A stretch of 64,000 nt of DNA from NCBI GenBank assembly GCA_041821265.1, contig JBGUEQ010000008.1:1-64000 (forward strand), read 5' to 3'. Source of the DNA: Lachnotalea sp041821265 (lineage in GTDB: Bacteria > Bacillota > Clostridia > Lachnospirales > Lachnospiraceae). Made by a program: the position numbers and the translations under genes. Positions 8,273-16,541 of this stretch are shown here, in pieces. Each line of letters opens with the position of its first letter. Within the stretch, counting starts at the first letter, position 1. The notes beneath the pieces were generated by a model that was not told the origin of the DNA, searched no databases, and worked only from the letters and a program-made list of their open reading frames with translations.

Positions 8273-10091
8273 AATATTTGTCCCCTAGATTCTGATTTAC
8301 TCTTTTAAACTTAGACAGTACCCCTTTAACATAATACTCAGTTCTATATTTCTTTATATTTACATCTTCTTCTTGATTAATTTTTGTTATATTATTAATT
8401 TCTGTAATCTCACCTTTCTCAACTAAATAGTCTCCTAATACCAAATAATCGATTTCAGTCTTAAGAAAGCAACGGATTGCATCCTGTGGAGAACATACAA
8501 TTGGTTCATTGTTATCGTTAAAGGACGTATTTATCAAAACAGGAGTGTTTGTAATTTTTCCAAATTCATCAAGAAGTTTATATATTTTTGGATTTTGCTT
8601 TTGAGTAACCGTTTGAATTCTTGCAGTTTTATCTACATGAACTACTGCCGGAATTGAGGTTTGCTTTTCTTTCTTCACTTCTGCTACAATTGCCATATAA
8701 GGTGACTTGGTTTGAAGTTCAAAATATTGCTGCATGTCTTCTTCTTTGATAATAGGGGCAAATGGTCTAAATGGCTCTCTATGTTTTACTTTTAAATTAA
8801 GGCATTCCTTCATATTCTCTATTCTTGGGTCTGCAAGAATACTACGGTTACCCAAGGCCCTAGGTCCTATTTCCATTCCTCCCTGAAACCAACCTACTAT
8901 ATATCCTTTACTTAACAAATCAGCAGTTATTTTCTCTATATTTTCAACTTTTCTATATGTACATTTCATATACTCTAACTCTTTAAGTATTTCAATATCG
9001 CTATAACATGGACCTAGGTATGGAGTAAATTCCTCAATTGTTCTTTCATTATTTAGGATTGCATAATAAATATACTGACATACTCCAATAGAGGTACCCG
9101 AATCGTTTGGAGCTGGCTGAACAAATAAACTATTATCCTCTATGCACTTTAATAACTTTCCATTCAAGGCACTATTAAGTGCTACTCCTCCAGATAAACA
9201 AAGCTTTTTCATACCTGTTTTACATAAGTATTCATTCACTATCTTTATCATGGTACGTTCTAGAAAGGCTTGTAGACTTGCTGCTATATTCTTTTTCGTC
9301 TCTGTAATTTCATTGCTTAAATCCGCCTCACCAATCACGCGGATAGCCTCTTTTGTAAAGCATTTATTAATATAAAGCATTCCTTGTGGACAATTGAAAT
9401 ATTTTTTATTTAACACGAAAATTTCTTTGTCTGTAAATTGGATTATTTCGTTAAAAAAATCACAATAAACATCTTCGCCGTATGGCGCTAGCCCCATAGT
9501 CTTTCCTTCTCCATTTAATCCTAATCCTATGTGATATGTAAAGAAAGTATAAATCAATCCTAACGAATTCGGATAGGTATTACTTACTACCTTTTCAATT
9601 CGATTTCCGTTCCCCTTCCATATCCCAAGACTCATCTTCTCACCCGTACCATCAGATGTAATAATTAGGGACTCGTGGAATTCAGAAGAATAAAATGCAC
9701 TTGCTGCATGTGCCATGTGGTGGTCTACAAATAGAATCTTCCCCTTATAACCAAGCTTGTTTCTCAGTATTTTTTTACTTTCATTAATTGTGATATACCA
9801 CATTTTCATTCCGAAATATACCATATAATTATTTGGAAAACCTTCTAGGGCAAACTTCTCAAGCTTTTCTTTCTTAACCATTGATGGCATGAAGTTCAGC
9901 CCAATATAGCTAATATCATTAATAGAAATATTATAGTCAATTAGAATCTTTTCTATGCTTTTATAAGGAAAATTTTCTGAATGTTTAACTCGGTCCATTC
10001 GTTCTTCTTCTATAGCACATAATATTTTACCATCACAAAACAAACAGATCGATGAATCATGCATACTATACGAAATTCCTACTATATACAT
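8262..10091 (-). CDS. NodU/CmcH-family O-carbamoyltransferase
   Basis: A 609-residue protein from the ATG at 10091, chosen because AAGGAG lies 9 bases ahead. A longer frame from 10109 would put that box inside the gene. The N-terminal Kae1-like ATPase domain shows IVGISYSMHDSS and the metal-binding HHMAH (H124, H125, H128), and the C-terminal domain shows MEIGPRALGNRSILADPR. These enzymes use carbamoyl phosphate and ATP to carbamoylate hydroxyl groups of antibiotics and Nod factors. In this operon, downstream of a radical SAM gene and beside UbiU/V-like genes, it may carbamoylate a hydroxyl on the peptide. It is not HypF or TsaD, as no acylphosphatase or YrdC arrangement is seen. Confidence 0.88.
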   Translation of the reverse strand: MYIVGISYSMHDSSICLFCDGKILCAIEEERMDRVKHSENFPYKSIEKILIDYNISINDISYIGLNFMPSMVKKEKLEKFALEGFPNNYMVYFGMKMWYITINESKKILRNKLGYKGKILFVDHHMAHAASAFYSSEFHESLIITSDGTGEKMSLGIWKGNGNRIEKVVSNTYPNSLGLIYTFFTYHIGLGLNGEGKTMGLAPYGEDVYCDFFNEIIQFTDKEIFVLNKKYFNCPQGMLYINKCFTKEAIRVIGEADLSNEITETKKNIAASLQAFLERTMIKIVNEYLCKTGMKKLCLSGGVALNSALNGKLLKCIEDNSLFVQPAPNDSGTSIGVCQYIYYAILNNERTIEEFTPYLGPCYSDIEILKELEYMKCTYRKVENIEKITADLLSKGYIVGWFQGGMEIGPRALGNRSILADPRIENMKECLNLKVKHREPFRPFAPIIKEEDMQQYFELQTKSPYMAIVAEVKKEKQTSIPAVVHVDKTARIQTVTQKQNPKIYKLLDEFGKITNTPVLINTSFNDNNEPIVCSPQDAIRCFLKTEIDYLVLGDYLVEKGEITEINNITKINQEEDVNIKKYRTEYYVKGVLSKFKRVNQNLGDKYYEE

Positions 10092-10095
10092 ATAA

Positions 10096-11157
10096 TTACA
10101 CTCCTTCATCTATCATTTTCTCTGTCGCAACTTTACACTCATTCATGTATGCTTTTGAATACACATCAAAAGGACAAGGAACGCACATATCATTATACAA
10201 ACAACTTCTACACATTTCTTTATCTTTTTTCATTTTTGTTTTAAATTCACAGAAATTAGAAAAATAATTAGTTGACAGTATTTCATATAAAGTCCTATTT
10301 TTTATGTTCAAGTCTTCCACTTTCTCCGATTCAAACAATTCATGTATATTTCTACATTTAATGCAAGGAAAAACATCTCCGTTTGCCTGAATATATACTA
10401 TATCTTCACCTGCCCCACATCCCCGGTTTGTAAACAGATGCATATCATGTTTTAAATTTAGAATACCTGAAATAAGTGGCATTGCCTCGATTTTTAGTTC
10501 AATTCGCTTATCGTTATATTCACAAAGTTGATTGATAAATTTCAATTTATCTTCAATGGAATCAAAATAGATATCCTTTTGATTATCCTTAGCATTCTGA
10601 GTAACCCATAAATCATTCACTGCAAGATTTTGTACACAATTTTCAATACAAAAATCGATTAATTCTTTGGCATATGGTAGCGTGTGCTTCATTATTACGA
10701 AGTTGATTCCTAACATAGTTTTATTTGTCAGTTCTTTATTATCACTAAGCATATGTAGCTTATCTAATGTTCTTTTGAAAGAACCCGTGCCACGGACAAA
10801 GTCATTAGTTTCTTTGTCAATCCCATCAAAACTTACATTTATCATATGGATTTTAATCTGCGTTAACTCTCTAATTATTTCTTCTGTCAAAAGCTGCGCA
10901 TTTGTATTTATACATATCCTAATACCGGCATCTGATAATTTTTTTAATACTAACATTATATCTGCTCTAGCAAATGGCTCACCACCCAAAATCTGTATAT
11001 CTGATATTTTAGCTTCAATTAATTTATCACAAATAATAAGAACTTGATTCGTATCTAAATCTTTATATTTTGAATTTCCTGTATTGTATTCTTTACCTAC
11101 ACTACAATGTAAACAGTTTAAATTACATTTACCAGTTATGTCCCATTTCACAAACAT
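10096..11157 (-). CDS. Radical SAM-SPASM peptide maturase
   Basis: A 353-residue enzyme. The radical SAM cluster is C11-x3-C15-x2-C18 (GKCNLNCLHC), with GGEP at 58-61. The SPASM domain binds auxiliary Fe-S clusters through C247, C265, C316, C319, C325, C328 and C341. Members (AlbA, anSME, PqqE types) make C-S, C-C or other cross-links or oxidise residues in peptides. No recognition domain is fused here, so it may share the PqqD-like domain of the first enzyme in the operon. It sits 15 bases after the methyltransferase gene. The exact reaction cannot be read from sequence. Confidence 0.9.
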   Translation of the reverse strand: MFVKWDITGKCNLNCLHCSVGKEYNTGNSKYKDLDTNQVLIICDKLIEAKISDIQILGGEPFARADIMLVLKKLSDAGIRICINTNAQLLTEEIIRELTQIKIHMINVSFDGIDKETNDFVRGTGSFKRTLDKLHMLSDNKELTNKTMLGINFVIMKHTLPYAKELIDFCIENCVQNLAVNDLWVTQNAKDNQKDIYFDSIEDKLKFINQLCEYNDKRIELKIEAMPLISGILNLKHDMHLFTNRGCGAGEDIVYIQANGDVFPCIKCRNIHELFESEKVEDLNIKNRTLYEILSTNYFSNFCEFKTKMKKDKEMCRSCLYNDMCVPCPFDVYSKAYMNECKVATEKMIDEGV

Positions 11158-11172
11158 TTACTATGTACCTCC

Positions 11173-12495
11173 TTAATAGTATAACTGAATGATTCCTATC
11201 TCTTCTTGATGAAATATCCAGTTTTCGAATTCAATATACTCTAAGTTATTATGCTCAATTTTCAAACTTTCGTAGACTTTCTCTTTTGAATCCATAGTCT
11301 TAGTAAGCTGATAAAAATCTAAACTATAACTTTTCCCCTGTTTGAATCGTTCTAAATTATTCATATATGTCTCTAAATCCAAATCTATTTTTATTCTGAC
11401 TTTCTCATCATATTTTCGCAAATAATCTAACGTAAATTTATAATGCTTCTTTTTTTGTATCTTTATGATACAATTATATAAATATTTAAAATTATTTTTT
11501 TTGTAAAATTCTATCCATTTTTGTTTATCAATATTTTTATTGTAAATGGTTTTAATCACTAAAGACATAGATTCAATTTGATTATCGATTGTCATTCTAT
11601 TATGAATTGTTAACTTAGTAGTCCATTTATTTATTTTAGAAAGCTCATCCAATCTCTGTGCATATTGAGGCCCATTCTCATCTCCCATCAACTGGACTAT
11701 ACTAAAAAAACATCCGTTTTCTTCAAGTCGTTCGTCTATCTGCAATATAATTTTTGATATTATATCCAGTCCATCTTTTCCAGCATTTCCTATCACGGGA
11801 TATTCAATATTTTCAGGAACAATCTGAGTGGGTGGATTCGATATAATGAAATCGAACCGTTCTTGAATATTATCTAACAAATTATTCTTAATAAACTTTA
11901 TATTAGACACTCCATTGATTTCACAATTTAGTGATGCTGCATGTAAAGCTTTAGATGAAATATCTATTGCAGTAACATTATTCTCCAATTTTTTTAAAAT
12001 AATGGAATGAAGGCCTGCTCCTGAACAAATATCCAAAACTTTAGCATTTGTTATTTGGGGCATAATATTTTCAAAAAAGAAAGAATCCACTCCAAGGTAT
12101 ACTGGCGTTTCTTTATTAATGCACGTCGGAAAAAAGCTAGGAAAATCAACGAATATGTAATACTGTTGATATGGTATCAGACAAAGTTTTGATCTAACTA
12201 TATTTTTATCACTATTTAAAATATCATAACTGTCAAGAACGTCTATATCTTCTTTTGTTAAAAAAGAAAAAAGTTCATCTATACTTACTTCAATTCCTAA
12301 ATAAAACAGTAATATTAATGTCTTATTCTCAAAATTACATAGAAGAGTTTTATTCCTAATATATTTAAAATCAGACCACGGATCATAGTTGATTGAATTT
12401 TCCGTTAACAGCATAAGGCTCTCCTTATACCCACAATTATCTATTTTATTAATTACGCTTCGTAATTCAGTCTTAATTTCATTCAATCGCTTCAC
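11173..12495 (-). CDS. Class I SAM-dependent methyltransferase
   Basis: A 440-residue protein. Rossmann motif I is VLDICSGAGLH (residues 153-163), the acidic strand-2 end is TAIDIS (175-180), and motif IV is SNPPT (219-223). NPP-type motifs are found in N- and carboxylate-directed methylases of the HemK/RsmC class. About 150 N-terminal residues and 130 C-terminal residues flank the catalytic domain without a match I recognise, and could bind the peptide. GAGGAG lies 7 bases before the ATG. It is the first gene after the precursor peptide, beyond a hairpin at 12537-12576. Confidence 0.85.
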   Translation of the reverse strand: MKRLNEIKTELRSVINKIDNCGYKESLMLLTENSINYDPWSDFKYIRNKTLLCNFENKTLILLFYLGIEVSIDELFSFLTKEDIDVLDSYDILNSDKNIVRSKLCLIPYQQYYIFVDFPSFFPTCINKETPVYLGVDSFFFENIMPQITNAKVLDICSGAGLHSIILKKLENNVTAIDISSKALHAASLNCEINGVSNIKFIKNNLLDNIQERFDFIISNPPTQIVPENIEYPVIGNAGKDGLDIISKIILQIDERLEENGCFFSIVQLMGDENGPQYAQRLDELSKINKWTTKLTIHNRMTIDNQIESMSLVIKTIYNKNIDKQKWIEFYKKNNFKYLYNCIIKIQKKKHYKFTLDYLRKYDEKVRIKIDLDLETYMNNLERFKQGKSYSLDFYQLTKTMDSKEKVYESLKIEHNNLEYIEFENWIFHQEEIGIIQLYY

Positions 12496-12536
12496 TCCTC
12501 AATAGGGACAACTATGATGTACTCCCTTAAACTTAT

Positions 12537-12576
12537 GGAATCTTCTATGAATCAAGTTAAATCAAAGAAGATTCCA
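12537..12576 (-). promoter_or_regulatory. Hairpin between precursor and biosynthetic genes
   Basis: About 10 base pairs formed by a GGA(A)TCTTCT arm near 12537 and AGAAGATTCC at 12566-12575, 16 bases after the precursor stop. It has no strong T-run, so it probably allows read-through while stabilising or favouring the short precursor message. Confidence 0.45.
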
Positions 12577-12591
12577 CACATGATACTGACG

Positions 12592-12726
12592 CTATTTTAT
12601 CGTTGCGCACCAGTCACTTCCAACATATTTGTTAGATTCAACAACTTCTACTTTAAGAAGATCTTTTTTGACTTTTAAATCATTAGAATTTTTAATGTTT
12701 TCGTTTTTGGTCTTAGCTATTTCCAT
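12592..12726 (-). CDS. RiPP precursor peptide (44 residues)
   Basis: The gene starts MEIAKTKNENIKNSNDLKVK and ends YVGSDWCATIK. A very strong GGGAGGTGAT box sits just before the ATG, inside the end of the upstream enzyme gene (4 bases between stop and start). The lysine/asparagine-rich first 30 residues look like a leader. The last 11-13 residues, with Y34, S37, D38, W39, C40 and T42, are a plausible core with targets for cross-linking, methylation, hydroxylation and carbamoylation. It lies between an enzyme carrying a PqqD-like leader-binding domain and a methyltransferase, the classic place for a precursor. No match to a named family is claimed. Confidence 0.8.
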   Translation of the reverse strand: MEIAKTKNENIKNSNDLKVKKDLLKVEVVESNKYVGSDWCATIK

Positions 12727-12730
12727 AATA

Positions 12731-14308
12731 TCACCTCCCTTTCAATGAATTCCAACTCAATATATAATTATCTAAAAGTTGTTTGCTAGTTAACCATTCT
12801 GTTTTTAAACCAGGTTTTATTAATTGTAATTTTTCCCATGGAACGTTAAAGTTCTTAATTCCATATTGACTTCCATTTATGTATAACTCGGTACCTGGAA
12901 ATAGACATAAAATACAAAATTCTACAACTTCTGGATTTGTCTGATTGATGTACTCTCTCATTTCATCAAGTGTTTCTTGGGTTTCATAAGGTAAGCCAAT
13001 TATATAGTTCTGTTTTATTCTTATTCCTACCTTTTTAGCTAATGCAACACTACGTTTAATATCCTCAAAATAAAACCTCTTATTAACCTTGCCTAAAACT
13101 TTATCACTGACAGATTCTATACCAAATAGAATGTCCTTACAACCAGCCTCCTTCAAGGCTGTGAAAATTTCTTCATCTACCATGTCAACCCTGGTATTAC
13201 ATGACCAGCTTATATTTATCTTTTCATCTTGTAGACGCTTACATATTTCCAAAACTCTCTTTTTATTTATAGTAAACGCATCATCCCCAAAGGTAATCTG
13301 TTTTAAATTAAACTCACTAATCATTCTTTTTACATTTTCGATTACTTTATCTATACTATAATAATTAACATTGCCGTTAAATTTGGCAGTGCTACAATAA
13401 ACACACTGATGTGGACATCCACGGCTTGTCATCACAATTCCTTTCATAGTTTCATTATATAAATCCATATTCAAAAGATGATAAGCTGGAAATTCCAAAT
13501 CATCTAGATTTTCTATACGTCTCTGACTTTCAGTTTTTACTATTTCACCATCTTCATTTTTATATGCAATACCTTTACAACTTTTCAAATTTTTTCCTTG
13601 AATAATATTATCGCAAAGGTTAGGGAATACAATTTCTCCCTCATACAAATTAATATAATCTACCGAATCTTCATTCTTTAAAATTTGCTCATAACAAAAA
13701 GTAGCATGATTGCCACCAAAAATTATTTTTGTAAAAGGATATATATCTTTAATATTATTGGCTATCCTTACAGCATTTGACGCAGTAAAAGTCATATTAC
13801 ATGAAATTCCTATAATAATAGGTTCAATTCCTAATTTATTTATACAATTAATGATTTCATATGGTTTTAAATCTAACACGGCCATATCAATTATATGTAC
13901 TATGTAATCTTTCTTTTCCAATTCTGCCGCAATCTGAATGAGACCTAGGGGCGGAGTATAATAGCTTGTATTATATCGCTCGTGTTTATAAGGAAATGGA
14001 GGATTGATAAGAATTAAATCTTTGAATGAATCAAAATTTCTTTCTATCATTTGAAGAAATTTATAATCTTTGAGCTTATTCAATAAATCATATAATTCAT
14101 CAACTGTATATCCTAAATGTTCTAAATCTAGCTTTTGATAAATTTTTTCTGTGGAATTCACTCCATTACATTCTTTTAAGATATCATTTACAACGTCATT
14201 TGTTTTTGCTATTGTTCCACTAACTGAATCAAATATATATTTATTACTTTGAACATTACTAAATAGCACTTCTTCATTTCTAATTGGAATTTTCTTAATA
14301 CAATTCAT
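12731..14308 (-). CDS. B12-binding radical SAM enzyme with N-terminal PqqD-like RRE
   Basis: 525 residues from the ATG at 14308, which has GGAG 6 bases ahead; an in-frame ATG at 14344 has no such box. Residues 1-85 look like a PqqD-type RiPP recognition element (small beta-strand-rich start, DSVSGTIAKTN, then a helical EIYQKL/VDELYDLLNKL region). Residues 97-230 form a cobalamin-binding Rossmann domain (LILINPPFPY, PPLGLIQIAAEL, IIFGGNHA). Residues 290-500 form the radical SAM barrel with C298-x3-C302-x2-C305 (RGCPHQCVYC). Such enzymes methylate unactivated carbons or do other radical chemistry. It is the first gene of the operon. Confidence 0.85.
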   Translation of the reverse strand: MNCIKKIPIRNEEVLFSNVQSNKYIFDSVSGTIAKTNDVVNDILKECNGVNSTEKIYQKLDLEHLGYTVDELYDLLNKLKDYKFLQMIERNFDSFKDLILINPPFPYKHERYNTSYYTPPLGLIQIAAELEKKDYIVHIIDMAVLDLKPYEIINCINKLGIEPIIIGISCNMTFTASNAVRIANNIKDIYPFTKIIFGGNHATFCYEQILKNEDSVDYINLYEGEIVFPNLCDNIIQGKNLKSCKGIAYKNEDGEIVKTESQRRIENLDDLEFPAYHLLNMDLYNETMKGIVMTSRGCPHQCVYCSTAKFNGNVNYYSIDKVIENVKRMISEFNLKQITFGDDAFTINKKRVLEICKRLQDEKINISWSCNTRVDMVDEEIFTALKEAGCKDILFGIESVSDKVLGKVNKRFYFEDIKRSVALAKKVGIRIKQNYIIGLPYETQETLDEMREYINQTNPEVVEFCILCLFPGTELYINGSQYGIKNFNVPWEKLQLIKPGLKTEWLTSKQLLDNYILSWNSLKGR

Positions 14309-14391
14309 TTTTTTCTCCATCCCCAGTCTCTTTTCATAGCACAAACAGTTTGAATTATAAAAATAATATTCATAACATCTTTTTTATAAGT

Positions 14392-14421
14392 TGTAAATTT
14401 TTTATTAATCAAAAATTTACA
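14392..14421. promoter_or_regulatory. Perfect palindrome upstream of the RiPP operon (candidate operator)
   Basis: TGTAAATTTTT (14392-14402), 8-base spacer, AAAAATTTACA (14411-14421). It lies about 85 bases upstream of the first gene, in the expected promoter region. The symmetric form suits a dimeric activator such as the RRNPP regulators encoded upstream. Confidence 0.45.
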
Positions 14422-14925
14422 CTTCATTTATAAACATAAATCTGTAACAGTTTGTACGCTAAAATTAACAGTAACTTCTATAGGTTTTAGCATATTTCAA
14501 TACTTTACATTTTTTTATTACTTGTTTTAACTTATTTTTCTTAACCTGTGAATACTTCGTTTACTGTGCAAGTGGTTTTTTTCAGTTGAAATATACACCT
14601 TGAATTTCGTATTTTAAAATCAAAACTTTAACAACTATTCAGAAAAATCTTCAATGTCTTTAGAGAGCGACAACTGGTACTAGTATATCTAAGAATCATG
14701 AACTTATAGTACAAAAAAAGACATAACGTATTTGGTTAAATCGTACAAACCATATACGCTATGTCCTTTAATGATGTTTTTTTGTAATATAATTTTTATT
14801 ATAAAAAATAGCAATTTGGTAATATGTCAAGAACTAGTTTGAAATGATTTACAAACAAAAGGCTAACTTTAAGAGACCTACGGTTTTTCAAAGAAAAAAG
14901 CGTAAGTTCAGGTATATGATATGGA
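14422..14925. other. Intergenic stretch with an imperfect inverted repeat
   Basis: No gene is seen. An 18-bp inverted repeat with two mismatches (14720-14737 with 14748-14765; GACATAACGTAT against its partner) is followed by CTTTAATGATG and a T-run. It could be a plus-strand terminator or an insertion sequence end. Confidence 0.4.
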
Positions 14926-15285
14926 TTACCTACTCTTATCCACAGAGTAGAGTTGGCTTTTGTCAAGCAGTCCAAAAAGCATACGTAAAAATTTACGGGA
15001 GGTCAACGCGAGTGCTCGTTTGTGCTGATTAGTTGTTACTTCAGCATATTTCTTTGTATAGAAAGACTGGAATTCTGGGCAGTGTCTGATAACACTACTG
15101 GTTGCTTCTATATTGTAATAACGTAGATAACGGTTTCCAGCTTTGTTCATCGGAGTATTTTCGGCTCTAAAATTACCGGACTGGTTTTCTTTCCAGACAA
15201 TTCCACAATACTTGACTAAAGCATCATTATTTCTAAAACATTTGATGCTGCCGATTTCGGCAATCTGATTATAAAGAGTAACTAT
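14926..15285 (-). pseudogene. C-terminal remnant of an IS110-family transposase
   Basis: The minus strand reads IGSIKCFRNNDALVKYCGIV, ENTPMNKAGNRYLRYY and AEVTTNQHKRALALTSRK, the conserved Transposase_20 (IS110/IS116) C-terminal domain. The N-terminal DEDD domain is missing and the frame begins abruptly near 15285, so the element is dead. It separates the pheromone-like gene from the RiPP operon and shows that this interval has been invaded. Confidence 0.8.
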
Positions 15286-15321
15286 TAACTATATAGATGT
15301 AAAAAGGATGGCCAGCACTCG

Positions 15322-15337
15322 AGGAGGAGATCCTCCT
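15322..15337. promoter_or_regulatory. Small hairpin AGGAGG/CCTCCT
   Basis: AGGAGG (15322-15327), loop AGAT, CCTCCT (15332-15337). It would sequester a Shine-Dalgarno-like sequence. It lies 100 bases upstream of the pheromone-like peptide; its role is unknown. Confidence 0.3.
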
Positions 15338-15435
15338 AGATGTAATAGAATTATCCCTCATCTATATCATAAAAAAGAATAAGTCTATACCCTGTTTTAC
15401 TTGGCTACAAACTTATTATACGAGGAGTAATACAT

Positions 15436-15582
15436 ACGAAAATAAAAAGATTTATTGCAGTTATATTGATTATTATATGTTTATCACTAATTTCATCAAA
15501 AAATGGAAGTTCAAATTTATTTCAAAACACATTCAATACTTCACGAACTACACTTGCTTGTGATTTAGGATTTTACTATTAG
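15436..15582 (+). CDS. Small secreted peptide, candidate RRNPP pheromone precursor (ACG at start position)
   Basis: 48 codons read (M)KIKRFIAVILIIICLSLISS, then a polar part, ending TTLACDLGFYY. The basic N-terminus, hydrophobic core and polar tail are those of an exported pheromone precursor of PapR/SHP type, and the length matches PapR-type peptides. GGAG at 15424-15427 is 8 bases before the codon that should be ATG but is ACG, with no ATG, GTG or TTG in frame upstream. Either ACG is used, or the start has mutated. The stop lies 14 bases from the convergent stop of a TPR regulator gene, the usual neighbourhood for such peptides. Confidence 0.5.
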   Translation, partial: TKIKRFIAVILIIICLSLISSKNGSSNLFQNTFNTSRTTLACDLGFYY

Positions 15583-15596
15583 GGGCTCTATAAAAA

Positions 15597-16541
15597 TCAA
15601 ATTTCAAGTATACTTCTAAAATTGTCTCTATAAAATCTATCAATGTATTCTAAATTTTCAGAACTTTCTGGATAAAGACTACATAATTGATAAGCCATCC
15701 AGACATAACATCTTGCTTTTTGTACTTTTTCTTTATTTTGTACCGCATTACCAATTTTCAATAAATTCCACCCAATATTATAATAGAAATTATATAAACA
15801 ATTACTTTTATTGTTATCTATTAACCATGTAATGCCTTTTTCACATATTTTTATACTATCATAATATCTTTTATCGAGCCCTAATAAATTGGCATAATTT
15901 ATCAAAACTAAATATCTAGGTTTATAATCATTAACCATTTCAGCATTTTCAAAATATTCTTCAATGTTTTGATATATATTAATAGCAATATCAATTTCTT
16001 CATTTTTACCATACATTGCTGCAATATTATTCAATAATAATATCTCACTCTCAATAAAAACTCGTTGGATAGGAAATCCATTTTTATTATATTCTCTAAA
16101 GGTCAATATTAATGCATCCTCTAGCCCTTTTATGAACTCACTTATACTAATTTCTTTATTCTCATATACTAATATTAGCTCTATTCTTTTTAAATATTGT
16201 TTATTTTCTGGATAAAAATGTGAAATATCGTGCTTATGTTTTATTTGAGTAATTAGTTTTTTTACTTCCAAAAACTCTTTTCTTTCTAAAGCATATAATA
16301 TTTTTTTTAATTGTTCTTCAATTTCTATTTTCGAACTTTGTATTGGATAGATGAATCTTTCTCCAGTTTTCCCCATCTTTTGCATCAATTGATTGAATTT
16401 ATCATCAGTTGGATCTAAATAACCGCTTTCATATCTAGCTAACGTTACTGGCTCACATATGTTTTCTGCTAAAACCTCCTGCGTCATTCCTAGTGATTTT
16501 CTTGTAAATTTAATTATTGCCGATTTACTGTATTCTCCCAT
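15597..16541 (-). CDS. XRE/TPR regulator of RRNPP type (Rgg/PlcR-like), copy 1
   Basis: A 314-residue protein. Residues 5-60 form a Cro/C1-type helix-turn-helix (IIKFTRKSLGMTQEVLAENI, TLARYESGYLDP), followed by about 250 helical residues consistent with tetratricopeptide repeats that bind a signalling peptide in Rgg and PlcR proteins. It is the second of two such genes, overlapping the upstream one by 28 bases, and its 3' end faces the small secreted peptide gene. I infer peptide-controlled transcription of the RiPP operon beyond. Confidence 0.8.
   Translation of the reverse strand: MGEYSKSAIIKFTRKSLGMTQEVLAENICEPVTLARYESGYLDPTDDKFNQLMQKMGKTGERFIYPIQSSKIEIEEQLKKILYALERKEFLEVKKLITQIKHKHDISHFYPENKQYLKRIELILVYENKEISISEFIKGLEDALILTFREYNKNGFPIQRVFIESEILLLNNIAAMYGKNEEIDIAINIYQNIEEYFENAEMVNDYKPRYLVLINYANLLGLDKRYYDSIKICEKGITWLIDNNKSNCLYNFYYNIGWNLLKIGNAVQNKEKVQKARCYVWMAYQLCSLYPESSENLEYIDRFYRDNFRSILEI

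Noticed and set aside
8262..10109. Carbamoyltransferase read as HypF or TsaD
   Set aside because: The N-terminal acylphosphatase and zinc fingers of HypF are absent, and the C-terminal GPRALGNRS domain is that of NodU/CmcH.
15308..15382. 24-codon plus-strand frame beginning MASTRGGDPP
   Set aside because: GG directly abuts the ATG, too close for initiation, and the peptide resembles no pheromone or precursor.
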